A DNA stretch of 35,000 bases from the NCBI GenBank assembly GCA_001586965.3, contig LUCW03002648.1:12501-47500 (forward strand). The letters are read 5' to 3'. The notes under the pieces are model-generated. The model did no database searches and was not told the DNA's origin. It was given only the letters and a program-made list of their open reading frames with translations. Shown piece after piece: positions 9,403 to 19,222 of the stretch (position 1 is its first letter; the number at the start of each line of letters is the position of its first letter). This DNA is from Sphaeroforma sirkka. Its lineage: Eukaryota > Opisthokonta > Ichthyosporea > Ichthyophonida. A program made the translations under genes and the position numbers.

Positions 9403-10285
9403 CGTAAACGGAAGGCGTTCGTCCCATCGAAGGGAACTGCCTCACAGCATTGTCGAATAGAACGTGTAATCTCCTTGTGACGTCGTTCTGCCGCGCCCAG
9501 CACTTGGGTCGATATGGTGGAGACACCTTATGTAGCATCCCCACTTCCTGGACCAGAAGCTCCACTAACTTGTTGGTGAACTCCTTCCCCATGTCTGTTT
9601 GGATTTTACGGGGGGGGCCATGTTCGCCAAAAATCTCTATGAGTGTCTGTGTCGTGGTTTCCTTTGTCTTGTCCGATGTGGCTCGAAGGATAGAATAGCC
9701 TGTGGTGATGTCTAAGACGTGAAGAATATAATTGTTCTTGCGTCTGGACTCCAGTGGCATCGGGATATAGTCCACTTGAATATGGTCCCAAGGGTAGCGT
9801 GCATCGATGCTAATCATCGGGTGGAAACCTTTACGAAGTGTGTCCTGTCCCAAACATGTGCCACATTGCCGCTTAACCTCTGTGGCTAACTCAAGTGCCC
9901 CTGGCCAAACGTGACCGTTCTGACGAAGTTGTTGGACTGTGTCCGCCGCCCCATGATGTCCTTGTTCGTGTTGCGCTTGCGTGAGTTGCGTACGACGCTG
10001 TTTCTCCGCCGGACTCGCTTGTGCAAACGCCGGTTGACCCTCTGCATCTGCCAGTGCCACTGAGATTTCTCGCGCTGTGTCTAAGCACATGACATATTTT
10101 GTATGCTTTGGTTCTGCATAATCAAGTCGCTGTGAAAACAGCGGGTCCAGTTTGAATCCATTGGGAGGACCCACCCGTGCTACTACGGTATGACCCCATG
10201 GTGTCTTCCCACATGCGTACTTAGCGTACTTGAGGAACGTGTGTGGTGTCCGTGGTACCAGCAACGGTTCTGTCTGCAATAACTA
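9279..10285 (-). pseudogene. Gypsy C integrase, zinc finger and catalytic core, frameshifted
   Basis: The HHCC zinc finger is seen in QHEQGHHGAADTVQQL and RQCGTCLGQ. The catalytic core has Asp in DHIQVDYIPMP and Asp in KIQTDMGKEF. After SPPYRPK the frame shifts by one base, so the third acid (LGAAERRHKEITR) lies in another frame, 9503-9279. A second shift near 9400 is needed to reach the chromodomain frame. An in-frame TAG at 10283-10285 replaces a Ser codon seen in element G. The integrase would not be made intact. Confidence 0.85.
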
Positions 10286-11876
10286 CTTGAACAGGTCGAA
10301 CCATGGTGCTCTTGGTACCCATGGTGGACATACTGTGGCCCGTGCGCCGTTGGCTCATCCTGTGTATCTGTTCCCAAGGCGGGTTCATCCATCCATCGAC
10401 TATCGACCAGTTGTGGGCAAACGCTCCTTCCCCATCATCCTTCGTCCAGAACCGAGGAAGCTGAGCGTTGGTTGGGTCCGCAAATACATCTATGTCATTC
10501 GGTCCGAAGTGTTGTTGCGCTTGTTCAAAGTAACTAGGGAATAACTGCCAGCCGTCTGTATACATTATTTCGAGTTCGTCCTGCTCCACTGTCCCCTCGT
10601 GTACTCTTAACATGTCCGGGAGCACATTCGTCTCTCCTGGTATATGCGATATGGTAAAGTTGAATGGCGCGATGATATGATGCCATCTCTGAAGCATCGG
10701 ATTAAGCTTGAGCTGTGTGTTCATATACACAAGGGCCTTGTGGTCCGTGAAGACCGCAAACCGTTGCCCATCCAAGTATTCCCTGAAATGTGTCAGTCCA
10801 TATACCAATGCCAGTAACTCCTTCATAGGTGTGGCGTAGTTCTGTTGCGCATGGTTCAGAGTCTTACTAAAGAACATTAAGTAATGTTTCTTACCGTTGA
10901 CCCATTGTAATAGCGCTCCCCCTAAACCGTAATCGCTAGCGTCGGTTTCCAAGTTCAGAGGAATGCCGTCGACCGGAAAGTGTAACGCCACAGCATTCAC
11001 CACTGCGTTCTTCATTGCCTGCCACGCCTGTGCATGTCTCTCCTCCCAACGATCACCTATCAACTCCTTTGGTTTGAGTTTGCAAAATTCGCGCAAGGGT
11101 GCAACCGTGTTCGCGAAATTAGGCAGATGTTCGTGGAGGTAATTTGCTAAACCCAACGCCGAGGCTATATCTTTGTACCGTAGTGGTGTGGGCCAGTCGA
11201 TCAGCTTGGCCTGCTTTTCATGGTCAATGTCAATACCTTGTGCCGATACTTTCTTCCCTAGGATCATGACTTCGGAGATAGCGAAGTGGCACTTGGCAGG
11301 GTTAAGCTTAAAACTGTGGTATGTTAAGCGTTGTATCACCTTCTGTACCGTCCTAACGTGTTCGTCATAACCGTCACTGGCGATAACTATGTCATCGATA
11401 TAGTGGTGAACCGGTAAGCCATCAAGTATTGTACTCAAGGTACGTTGGAACTGCTGCGTGAGTACATGAAGACCGAACGGTGCTGATGTGAACGAGTACT
11501 GATAACGTTCGTGTGTAAAACTAAATAAGTATTGTGAGTCTGGATGGATGGGCAGCCTGTGGTATGCAGCCGATATGTCCAGCGTCGTGTAGTACTTCTT
11601 ACTCTTGAGGCGAGATATGAGTTCGTTGACCTTGGGGATCAGGAACTGGTCACCAGGAATAGGCGCATTAACGGCACGCATATCTAAACACACGCGTACC
11701 TTCTTGACGTTGCCTTCCGCATCGAATGTCGGTACCGCAAGGAGAGGAAGATTAACAGTCGTTGGTGTCGTTCGTTTCGTGATCACCAAATCCGTCAACC
11801 ACTTCTTCACTTGTTCATCCACATAGGGGAGGCATCGATCGGATACGAAGTTACGCGTCGATCGCCGCATCTGCAA
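10286..11876 (-). pseudogene. Gypsy C reverse transcriptase and RNase H
   Basis: The RT core is well kept over about 530 codons: LPLLAVPTFDAEGNVKKVRV, CLDMRAVNAPIPGDQFLIPK, YYTTLDISAAYHRLPIHP, APFGLHVLTQQFQRTL and the catalytic HHYIDDIVIASDGYDEHV. RNase H has ETDASDYGLGGALL, the Glu of MKELLALVYGL, and Asp in VFTDHKALVYMN, with a final IPGETNVLPDML. The frame starts without a real start codon because the preceding protease is deleted. It loses register near 10350, shortly before the integrase zinc finger, giving a wrong tail of about 45 residues. RT and RNase H motifs themselves are intact. Confidence 0.9.
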
Positions 11877-11967
11877 CGCTTGTTCAGCAATGGGTCTTGT
11901 ATTGCCATCACTGCTCCAATCGTGGTAACAATATGAAGCTCCTATCCGACTCAGACACCCTCACCTC
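11877..11967 (-). other. Deletion junction removing the protease of gypsy C
   Basis: Between the gag stop (11968) and the RT start there are about 90 bases. In gypsy D the same interval (18115-18745) is about 630 bases and encodes the aspartic protease. In C, GTGATGGCAATACAAGACCC (reading V-M-A-I-Q-D-P-L-L) matches D near 18167, and it is followed at once by sequence matching D near 18735 (A-R-M-R-K). About 540 bp, including the DSG active site, are therefore missing. Confidence 0.8.
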
Positions 11968-12522
11968 TCATGCATGATCGGCTACCGACTCCCACGTCTC
12001 ATAGGTGTGGTTTGGTGTTGACGTCATGTGCTCGAAGTCTTCGTAAAGGATCGTGTTGATATGAATCTCTGTAGCTTCCGATGGTGGAGCCAAGTCTTCG
12101 TCCTGTGTAATCGCATTCACCTGTACTTGAGGCGTCGGACGTATTGTGACTACGTCTCTAGTCTGGGATGTATTCTGCCCCTGTCCTGCGGTTGACGTTG
12201 TGGACGGTCTGTGTACCGATTGTACGTCCCTCAAAGGACGGTTGTTGTCGTATAGCCTTGCCCGACCCTCCGAGCTCACCGCTTGCGACGCCCTGAAATG
12301 ATGACACCGTGGGATGTGCCTACCACCTGGTGGCGCCTGTGCCTGGCACCCCGCACAAGTCGTTGGTACCGTAGGTTGGGGCCGTTGAGTCCAATTCTGC
12401 GTTTGTCGTCTACTCGTCTGTAGGTTGGGGCGGCTATTGGTGTGGTCGCGACTTCCATTGGTCGTCGGGCCCTCGCGGTTGTTTGCGACCCTGGAAACGT
12501 GCTGTCGTACGTTGCTGTGCAT
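11968..12522 (-). CDS. Gypsy C gag C-terminal part with unusual zinc finger
   Basis: The frame contains CAGCQAQAPPGGRHIPRCHHF, spaced C-x2-C-x9-H-x3-C, unlike the usual retroviral C-x2-C-x4-H-x4-C. Gypsy D has the same spacing (CYACRAGAPPSFRHISSCKHY). Downstream, TEIHINTILYEDFEH and TYETWESV match the end of D's gag (TDIHIASILAHPDE, ATWETIGSD). The protein ends at TGA 11968-11970. In an intact element this region would bind the RNA genome. It overlaps the preceding gag frame (12434-12742) in another register, so gag is broken upstream or relies on frameshifting. Confidence 0.75.
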   Translation of the reverse strand: MHSNVRQHVSRVANNREGPTTNGSRDHTNSRPNLQTSRRQTQNWTQRPQPTVPTTCAGCQAQAPPGGRHIPRCHHFRASQAVSSEGRARLYDNNRPLRDVQSVHRPSTTSTAGQGQNTSQTRDVVTIRPTPQVQVNAITQDEDLAPPSEATEIHINTILYEDFEHMTSTPNHTYETWESVADHA

Positions 12523-14207
12523 CCTGAATGTCAGGGCTCAACAGCTGTATAAGCTCGTGTGTCTCCATCAGTTGCCATTTATGATGCAACTGTAGAGTAC
12601 GTTCATACGTACGGCCGTTGAGAGCTTCTTCTAACAGTTGTACAATGCAGTGGTTCACTAAATTCTGTTGGAAGTCGGCATCTGTCTGGCACCGTTCACG
12701 TGCCCTCCTGTGGTTCTCCATGAGCTGTGTCATTTGTTCCATAAGAGGTGTGCATGTTCCGACTTTGGCCCTTGGCTAACTTCCGAAACGCGGGATCGAC
12801 AGTGGCTTGTGTTTCGTGCGAACAGATCTGTTCGATCTGTAGCTGAGGTGTGCATGTCTTCAACCGTTCAGAGTTGTCGCGGATGTAGTCCAGCGTTGAC
12901 TTCTCCGCCTTGAAGTAAGATAGTACCTTATGAAACCATGTAAGGTTCCAACTCTCGTCCAGCCCTGCGATTTGTGCGTTCTTGAACGCCTCGAGGAGAG
13001 CCCCTCTTGTGTCCCGTTCCATAATATCATGTAGGTAGTATCTGTCCGACGGCCAATCAGGCCACGTACGTGGTGAAGGTACGGGACGCTTCTCTACCGG
13101 TCGGGACTCTAATGTAGCTCGAAGTGTCTCAATCACGCCCCGAAGAGCTTCAGCTCGAGCCGTGTTATTCTCCTCGATTGCTTGGCATAGCTCGTCACTT
13201 AAATGTAGTATCCGTGCGTGTAGCGCCTGTCGCCTTTTCTCGATACTAGCCGGTGTGGGCGGAGGCACTGTTGTCTCCTTCTCTTGTCGTTTAGGTGTCT
13301 GTACATATTCACTGGGCGCTTCTTTCTCGCCCCACTGACGTTGCTGTTGTTGGCGCAGGTTCGTACTTAATCGGTCCTGTCTATTCTTCGCCGCCTGCTT
13401 ACCTTGAGGATTCTGTCTGGCTAATACTTGTTCATGTGCGAACTCTTGAAAAGTTGGTGTGTTCTCACTGGCAGACAGAGTATCATCCTCCTCGGTTGAA
13501 CTGTCCTCTGACCCTGGTGATTTGTACCCGAGTCCATAAAACGGACGCTCACAGCCTTGGATTCGGAAGGTAGAGTTGTCTTCTTCCTCTGGTACTGCCT
13601 GTACCCGTTCGTGTGCGTCAGAAGAACCCTCCTTAGCGGCCGGCCCTATTGTAGTTCGTCCGGCGTTTATGCGCTGTAACCTCTGTTCGTATTTTTCAAA
13701 GAGAGACTGCTGTTGTATCATCAGCTCCGTGAGTTTCTGAGCTGACGATTGTTCCCGTGCCGTTTCCTTGTTGTTGGTACGGTTCCGGTGACGCTTCCGC
13801 TTGTTAGGTGGGAGGTGTGGTGGGTCATTAGAAATAAGGCTCCTGGAGTATCCGGAGACGAACGAGGGGACAGCCCTTCACTGGCTACCTGTTCACCAAT
13901 AAAAGTCTGACTACTGTCCGCACGCAGGTCGGGTACTTCCTTAGTCTCACCCTCGAATATGACATCCTCGTCAGATTGTGCAGGTCCATTTTTGTTTGCT
14001 GTTGGTGGCTGCTTGTCGTCCGCGGAAATAATGTGTGGAGTCCCAAGATGTGTCTGTTGTTGCCCCTCCAGAGCCTGACCTTGAGTGCGGAGCGGAGCGT
14101 TCCGTATGGGACTGACGACGTTTAGTTCCACGTCGGTCGATATCATCTTCCTTGCGGCGCTCAGGATTCAAGAATTGCTGTCTACGACTTTGGCGGGGGT
14201 AGGACAT
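12434..14207 (-). pseudogene. Gypsy C gag, N-terminal and central parts, three frames
   Basis: A likely start is ATG 14207-14205 (MSYPRQSRRQQF) in a favourable context (CCAACCATGTC). The reading then passes through 14207-13971, 14146-13721 (another register), 13721-12696 (the first register again) and 12742-12434. The 13721 frame has a coiled-coil-like part (QQQSLFEKYEQRLQRI) and a typical gag helical domain (YYLHDIMERDTRGALLEAFK, SWNLTWFHKVLSYFKAEKS). One junction is TGATG at 13719-13723, a stop overlapping a start. The middle portion is hydrophilic, rich in Gln, Arg and Glu. At least two indels are needed to explain the frames, unless recoding occurs. Confidence 0.65.
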
Positions 14208-14285
14208 GGTTGGTGAGTTGTTTGTCAATGGAGAACTAGAAATGTGTGCGAATGAACTGATAGAGTACTGAATATAAATATTCAT

Positions 14286-15459
14286 TTTCTATTAAATTTC
14301 ATCCTTCAAACACATAACGTCTCGACATCGATCTCCGAGGAACTCGTGGGTTCCCTCGTGACTGTTTCATTTCCTACACTAACATCAATAGTGTGGATAG
14401 TCTATCTACTCTAACACTACCAGCTGTCTTACTCTTCATCCCACAATAACATATGGTTGAGTGCCTCATTAGTCGGAGCCACTTCTTGTTCTACTCCTCG
14501 CCAGCTCTTGCTCCGGCCTAATGACGGCCTATTCGCAGGACCCTGTTGGGAACTTCCCTCATCGCTCCTCTTTTACTCTTCTTACCCGTGATGTCCTTGT
14601 CATGTGCTGTTGCGGTTGTTGGAATATGCTTCTCGATCTAAGAACGATTGCTCGTTATTGCACTCCTAAACTAAGCTGCCGTCAACCACACCTTCTGTGC
14701 ATACTGTTGATCCTCTCCGTTGACCTGATTTATCTGGAAGTTCTAGTGATTTGAGTGTGTTCGCATATCATTTTCACAATTTAACCTTGTATTTACTTGC
14801 ATCGTTCGTGTTATGTGCGCCCCCACCCTTATATATGCTCCTAATAACTCACAGGTGCTTACTTGTGTCTCTGTATGCTTCCTAATATCCCATTCTGAAA
14901 ACTTTTGTAAAATAATCTAGTATGCCACTGATTCTTTGCGTCATCGTACTAACCGAGTCGGTACTAACCATGTACATCTCCCATTTCTACTACACTACTG
15001 TGGATCCTAAAGGACTTTCTTCTAACAACTTCTTAAATACAATTTAAGCTCATTAGCTTGCATTCGATTTGTACTTGTCTCACACTGAAAACAACCTTCC
15101 TACCTGTACTCACACACGACTACTTATCTGTGGATTCTGACTGATTGTCTGATTTCGTCATTTGATCGTCGTGAGACCTTCCTTGTTGACCCTGGTTAAT
15201 GTTCTGCTTGATTGGAATGTTCGCTCTTCGGGTTCACTCGTATTAGTATATTCTTTCTTCATCCTCGTCGTCCACACGTCGTTAATCCAACGACCGGATA
15301 ATCTAAATCGTTCATTTTGATGCAACATTCTCTGTTCGCATTGTCTTTCAATTGTTATACTTATAACAAAAAAATATGTGCCAGCTACTGACTAATTCAT
15401 ATTCTGTAGCTTTCTCTGTAATTACTAATAAACTAACAACTTCTATGGTAAGTTAAAAA
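14286..15459 (-). other. Gypsy C 5' leader, no gene seen
   Basis: About 1.17 kb between the 5' LTR and gag holds no open frame with a recognisable product. The base directly inside the LTR (minus strand, TTTTTAACTTACCATAGAAG) does not start with TGG, so I cannot name a tRNA primer-binding site. The length is large for a leader and could include cis elements for packaging. Confidence 0.55.
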
Positions 15460-15707
15460 TGTAGTAAGTATACGCGAGATAACTGTATCTCAACGTTCTC
15501 CCTCCTCAGGGAGGGGGACGTTGTTCATTTATTAGTAATTATAAACAGTAATCCTAAAATGACTGACTCTTAAATGAGTCATTAGTCATGTGCTGTAAAA
15601 CCAGCAAAACCCTAAAACCCAGTTTATCAGATTATTCTGATAAACTGTAAAACTTGTAATAAATCTAAAATAATCAAATAAATATAAGTACTTGTATTCT
15701 GACCACA
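15460..15707 (-). repeat. 5' LTR of gypsy C (248 bp)
   Basis: This is the same as 7828-8075 except T at 15664 where the other copy has C at 8032. Termini are TG...CA on the minus strand. It would hold the promoter of the element. The TSD CAGG follows at 15708-15711. Confidence 0.92.
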
Positions 15708-15862
15708 CAGGCACCTTGACAAACCATTCCTACGTCACTGGAATGCTGCCAAGTGAGTCCTTCGATATCTGAAGGGCATCTCTAGATATGGACTGAGGTT
15801 TGACCCTGAGATATCCCTACAGCCGGTCGCTTTCGCTGATGCAAGCTTTACCTCTGACGCAA
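15708..15862 (+). pseudogene. Copia B RT end and RNase H start, between two insertions
   Basis: After the CAGG duplication the copia frame resumes as HLDKPFLRHWNAAK, and continues to the RNase H start PVAFADASFTSDA. The same segment in copy A is uninterrupted (2335-2150), which proves that both flanking insertions are secondary. A shift is present near 15760, where the reading changes around the KRVLRYMKG block. Confidence 0.8.
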
Positions 15863-16042
15863 TGTAGTAAACAAATCAAAATACGATACTAAAACCTACT
15901 GAGTCTCCCTGAGACTCAGTGCGGTGTATTTATTCTTATATTTGATTGTCTACGTGGTCTACAATTAATTCACCTCGTGTGAATTAATTGTAAACTAATT
16001 CTAACTCCACACTGATAGTGGTTTAAGGGGACGTTTACTATA
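15863..16042 (-). repeat. Solo LTR of gypsy G family (180 bp), TSD GCAA
   Basis: The sequence TGTAGTAAAC...GTTTACTATA is the reverse complement of the 3' LTR at 28722-28898, with few differences. It is flanked by GCAA at 15859-15862 and 16043-16046. Removal of the LTR and one GCAA restores the copia B frame exactly (SDA, T, DRKSTSGY). No internal sequence is left, so it is a solo LTR made by recombination between the two LTRs of a full element. Confidence 0.9.
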
Positions 16043-16498
16043 GCAACAGACCGAAAATCAACAAGTGGTTACGTCATTTTTATGTGCGGCGCACCTGTGA
16101 TTTGGGGATCAAGAAAGCAGAAACTGACAGCACAGTCTACTTGCGAAGCAGAAATCATTGCCCTAAATGATGTCACAAAGGAAATCTGTTGGTTGCGAAA
16201 TTTACTGTGGGAACTTGGTATCAACATTGGACCAATTGTCATCAATCAAGACAACCAATTGGCGATCAAAATTGCTGAAGATGATAGGGTGAACCGTGGG
16301 ACGAAACACCTGGACCTAAGACACTATTTTGTCCGGGATAAAATTCAAGACAACTCGGTGGTCTTACGATACACGCCCACAGACAAGATGACTGCTGATG
16401 CTCTAACGAAAGCACTTGTGGGAAAAATATTCGTTAAACACAAGAAAACCATGGTTAAGCCTGTAGCTGGAGAGAATGCATACTCGCACAGAGCATAG
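16043..16498 (+). pseudogene. Copia B RNase H, C-terminal part
   Basis: The reading runs DRKSTSGYVIFMCGAPVIWG, then SRKQKLTAQSTCEAEIIALN with the conserved STxEAE, NLLWELGI, the INQDNQLAIKIAEDD block with catalytic Asp, the RTKHLDLRHYFVRD block (here GTKHLDLRHYFVRD), and ends MTADALTKALVGKIF before TAG at 16496-16498. This is the usual copia pol C-terminus. The codons from 16082 are uninterrupted, so the end of pol is better kept than the RT. Confidence 0.88.
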
Positions 16499-17496
16499 AG
16501 ACTGAGAACCCGATAAAGCGGGGCTGGAAAGTTAAAATATCTCTTGAAACAAATAATTTTGATAATGAACTCTCAAAGTTACAAGCTGCGTGCAATGAGC
16601 TCCCAATGATGAAAGCTAACGAGCAACGAGCAATATGAAAAATCAAAAGAGCTAAAAATTCAAATGTTGGATTTTTCAGGCCAGACCGTGAAAACATTAA
16701 CGTTCTTGTTTTTTATATATATTATTTTTTGAAAAATATATTTGTGCCCTGCACCTATGATTATACTACGGGTTACTGAGTTGATCTTTGTCCTGTTTGT
16801 TTTTATCCGACTTTCTGGCCTGCGTGCAGTGAGCAGAACCTCTCCCCAATTTTGGGGCTTCTGACCGTACACATTTTGATTTAACATTCGAACGTAACGC
16901 ACAGGACAATTTTCAACTGGGCCATGGGCCAACCAGATTAACACCAAATGCAAAATTTGTGAAGCAAGCGGGAATAGTACCACTGACCTATACATTTTTT
17001 AGCGAAGTACTTTACCACCTACCAATACACCTGTTGATCCGGTATATACTTCACAATATTAATATTTTTTCAGTCCTGATTTCCCCTCTTACAGGATATC
17101 ACAGGCAAGAATCAGAAATTTTCTCAGTCTAATTTTTGGCCACATCTTCGAAGCACACCTAGGGATCAAATTTTGTTTTAAGTAGCTTGGATTCCGTCAA
17201 ACTACATCTCCAGCTTCAGGAGTATTGATCGCAGTAAACCAGGATTGTTTACCAAGCATAAAACTACGGCCAAACAGCGGAGACTCAACAAGGTTTATCC
17301 CAGCATCAACCAAGGAGAGAATCTAAACTCAGAGAGGGACACAGAAATTATATCGGAACCGAAATGCCGGGAGTATGGAATCATCAATATAGAATATCTC
17401 TGATTGGCATAAAGGCATCCCTAACTATCTGAGAAGTACAATCTAAGAGCATAAGGCCAAAGATTACAATGGAAGCCAAAATCGTTGAAGACGTGA
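16499..17496 (+). other. Copia B 3' region, no gene recognised
   Basis: Nearly 1 kb separates the pol stop from the 3' LTR. Short open frames exist, but none resembles a known family. No clear polypurine tract precedes the LTR (only GTTGAAGACGTGA). Because copy A is truncated before this part, the window cannot show whether this is the natural 3' tail or a further insertion. TA-rich sequence lies at 16705-16745. Confidence 0.5.
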
Positions 17497-17666
17497 TGAC
17501 GCTGCCTTTGGATTGTATTGTAGAATAAGTGAGAACCTTTTTCACCTTAAAAGGTGTTTTTTAATGGCTCAAGAACTACAAGTCCAAAGTATATAAAAGC
17601 AGGGACTCGAATCAAATAATCACTTAAAACTTAAAACACTTTAAGATACTTTAATATCTGAGAACA
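17497..17666 (+). repeat. 3' LTR of copia B (170 bp)
   Basis: It runs from TGACGCTGCC to CTGAGAACA, matching copia A's LTR (6611-6431) in opposite orientation. GTATATAAAAGCAGG near 17590 is the TATA-like box, and CACCTTAAAAGGTG near 17551 forms a perfect 6-bp hairpin. The gypsy D sequence begins right after. The other target-site copy cannot be tested because B's 5' end is gone. Confidence 0.8.
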
Positions 17667-17682
17667 ATAGTTACTGACACAG

Positions 17683-18114
17683 ATGAATGTGGGGGATCGG
17701 CGTAGACAGCTTCCAGCCCAACAACGAGATCATATTTTGAATACAAATACAGGAGGAGGCAGCACACAACGCACAAGCACGTCTACGACCACCACGTGTT
17801 ACGCGTGCAGAGCGGGTGCCCCACCCAGTTTCAGGCATATATCGTCCTGCAAGCACTACCAGTCGAACAAACGGGTTGGATTCACATCCAACTCGGGCCG
17901 AGGATTCAAGCAAGGAGTATCCTTCAATAAGAGTTTGCCCGCGGTCAACACCATTAAGGCTCTGATAGATTCGGACGACCAGCAAACGGAGCAGGAGGAG
18001 ACCACACCTACAGACATACACATTGCTTCCATACTGGCGCACCCAGACGAAATCGAACAAGGTGAGTTGGAAGAGGATGCAACATGGGAAACCATAGGCA
18101 GCGATCAGGAATAG
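17683..18114 (+). CDS. Gypsy D gag C-terminal part with C-x2-C-x9-H-x3-C zinc finger
   Basis: ATG 17683 opens 143 codons ending at TAG 18112-18114. The zinc finger is CYACRAGAPPSFRHISSCKHY (residues about 45-65). Its spacing is the same as in gypsy C. The tail is acidic (DSDDQQTEQEETTPTDIHIA, then DEIEQGELEEDATWE). In gypsy C the equivalent stretch continues upstream into more gag. Here the upstream part is replaced by the copia LTR, so this ATG may not be the original start. The protease frame follows 9 bases after the stop. Confidence 0.75.
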   Translation: MNVGDRRRQLPAQQRDHILNTNTGGGSTQRTSTSTTTTCYACRAGAPPSFRHISSCKHYQSNKRVGFTSNSGRGFKQGVSFNKSLPAVNTIKALIDSDDQQTEQEETTPTDIHIASILAHPDEIEQGELEEDATWETIGSDQE

Positions 18115-18123
18115 GACATAAGG

Positions 18124-19222
18124 GTGTCGGATGCAGATGCAACTTTAGTTTTCCCGTCTAGCACACCTGTGATACTATCGATTAAAGATCCATTACTTTC
18201 AATGGACAATCGAGTATTCATATCTATGCTGATTAACGGTAAGACATGCAGGGCGTTAGTGGATTCTGGGGCAAACAGAAGTTGCATTGATTCAACATCC
18301 GCACACGATTGGGGATTGCAAATTAAGTCGGCTCCGGAGGGATCCTATATATACCTAGCTGATCGTAGTCTTCGTACACGGCGAATAGGCTCAACCGTAC
18401 AAACTCCAGTACGATATAGTCTAGAGCTCACGGAACAGTATTTCGAGCTAATGAATCTACCACCGGCTATCCACGCGATCGTAGGCCAGGATCTTATGCC
18501 TGGCTTAGGGCTATACGTGGGAGGCCTTCAATCGCCATTCTCACCCATAGATCCAACGGAGCTAGACAAACTATTGGAACCAATACCGTTGAGACGACCA
18601 CCAGATTTGACCGAGGAAGCCGGTGTTCGCCTGGAACTAGACAAGGAACTGAGGGACTATGACGGTATTCGAGAGATGGGCAGGTGCAGATTGGATGGAG
18701 GCGAAGTTAGATTGCCAGTGACACCAGATCAAGCTGCAAGGATGCGGAAGGCAGTAAAGAACTTTGTAGCAGACAAATGGATACCATGGGTAGATAGACA
18801 GGTGCAGAATTGGATCCAAGGTTTGGTCATAGTTCAAAGGGATACAGCCACTTCCGTTAACTTACCCTTGCTCGCCGTGCCAGAGTATACTCAATCTGGA
18901 GAACTAAAGAAAGTGCGAGTGTGTTTGGACTTCAGAGCAGTAAATGCAATAACACCGGTGGATCAGTTCATTATTCCCCCTATCAACATCATTGGTAGCA
19001 TCAAAGGGTAGAGATATTACACGACATTGGATCTAACCGCAGCGTACCATCGACTCCCAATTCACCCTGATTCTCAGTATCTATTCAGTTCACCACATGG
19101 CAAGAGCCAGTATTCTTTTACACCAGCGCCATTTGGACTACACACACTGACGCAGCAATTTTAGCGTACACTGAGTGTGGTGTTGCAAGGACTTCCGGCA
19201 TACCACTACCTGGACGACATCG
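18124..19222 (+). pseudogene. Gypsy D aspartic protease and reverse transcriptase (N-terminal part)
   Basis: The frame is open from 18115 to a TAG at 19009-19011; the first ATG is internal, so the start is unclear and pol may depend on stop-codon readthrough or frameshift. The protease motif is RALVDSGANRS (Asp 47 counting from the GTG at 18124), with a later AIVGQDLMPGLGL flap/hydrophobic block. RT then reads LPLLAVPEYTQSGELKKVRV, CLDFRAVNAITPVDQFIIPP, YYTTLDLTAAYHRLPIHP, APFGLHTLTQQF and YHYLDDI. Two TAG stops (19009-19011 and 19162-19164) interrupt it. The second stands where C has CAG. It ends at the LTR junction near 19222. Confidence 0.85.

Larger units (their letters stand above)
7828..15707 (-). 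mobile_element. Ty3/gypsy chromovirus C, complete ends, non-autonomous
   Basis: A full-length 7,880-bp insertion with two 248-bp LTRs and TSD CAGG. Minus-strand order: 5' LTR (15707-15460), leader (15459-14286), gag with zinc finger (about 14207-11968), RT-RNase H, integrase, chromodomain (to 8719), 3' tail with two minisatellites, G-rich polypurine tract, 3' LTR (8075-7828). RT before integrase, plus the C-terminal chromodomain, makes it a chromovirus. The protease is deleted near 11900 and pol carries frameshifts and a TAG. The LTRs differ at one visible site (C 8032 versus T 15664), so insertion is recent even though the genes are defective. Confidence 0.92.
17667..19222 (+). mobile_element. 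Ty3/gypsy fragment D (gag end, protease, partial RT)
   Basis: The fragment lies between the copia B LTR and a truncated LTR of family E. It keeps the gag C-terminus, protease and RT up to the catalytic YLDD, where it is cut. Its domains align with gypsy C, and it retains the protease that C lacks. Element G (26026 onward) holds the RNase H-integrase-chromodomain part of a similar gypsy. Whether D and G were once one element is not shown, since about 570 bp of pol between them are missing. Confidence 0.85.

Noticed and set aside
7828-15707. RIP-type mutation as the cause of the stop codons in the region
   Set aside because: Some stops fit CpA to TpA changes (CAG to TAG), but others do not, and many defects are indels. 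A genome-wide dinucleotide count would be needed.
15863-16042. A MITE (non-autonomous DNA transposon) with 10-bp inverted ends
   Set aside because: The same sequence is the 3' LTR of gypsy G (28722-28898), located directly behind its polypurine tract, so it is a solo LTR.
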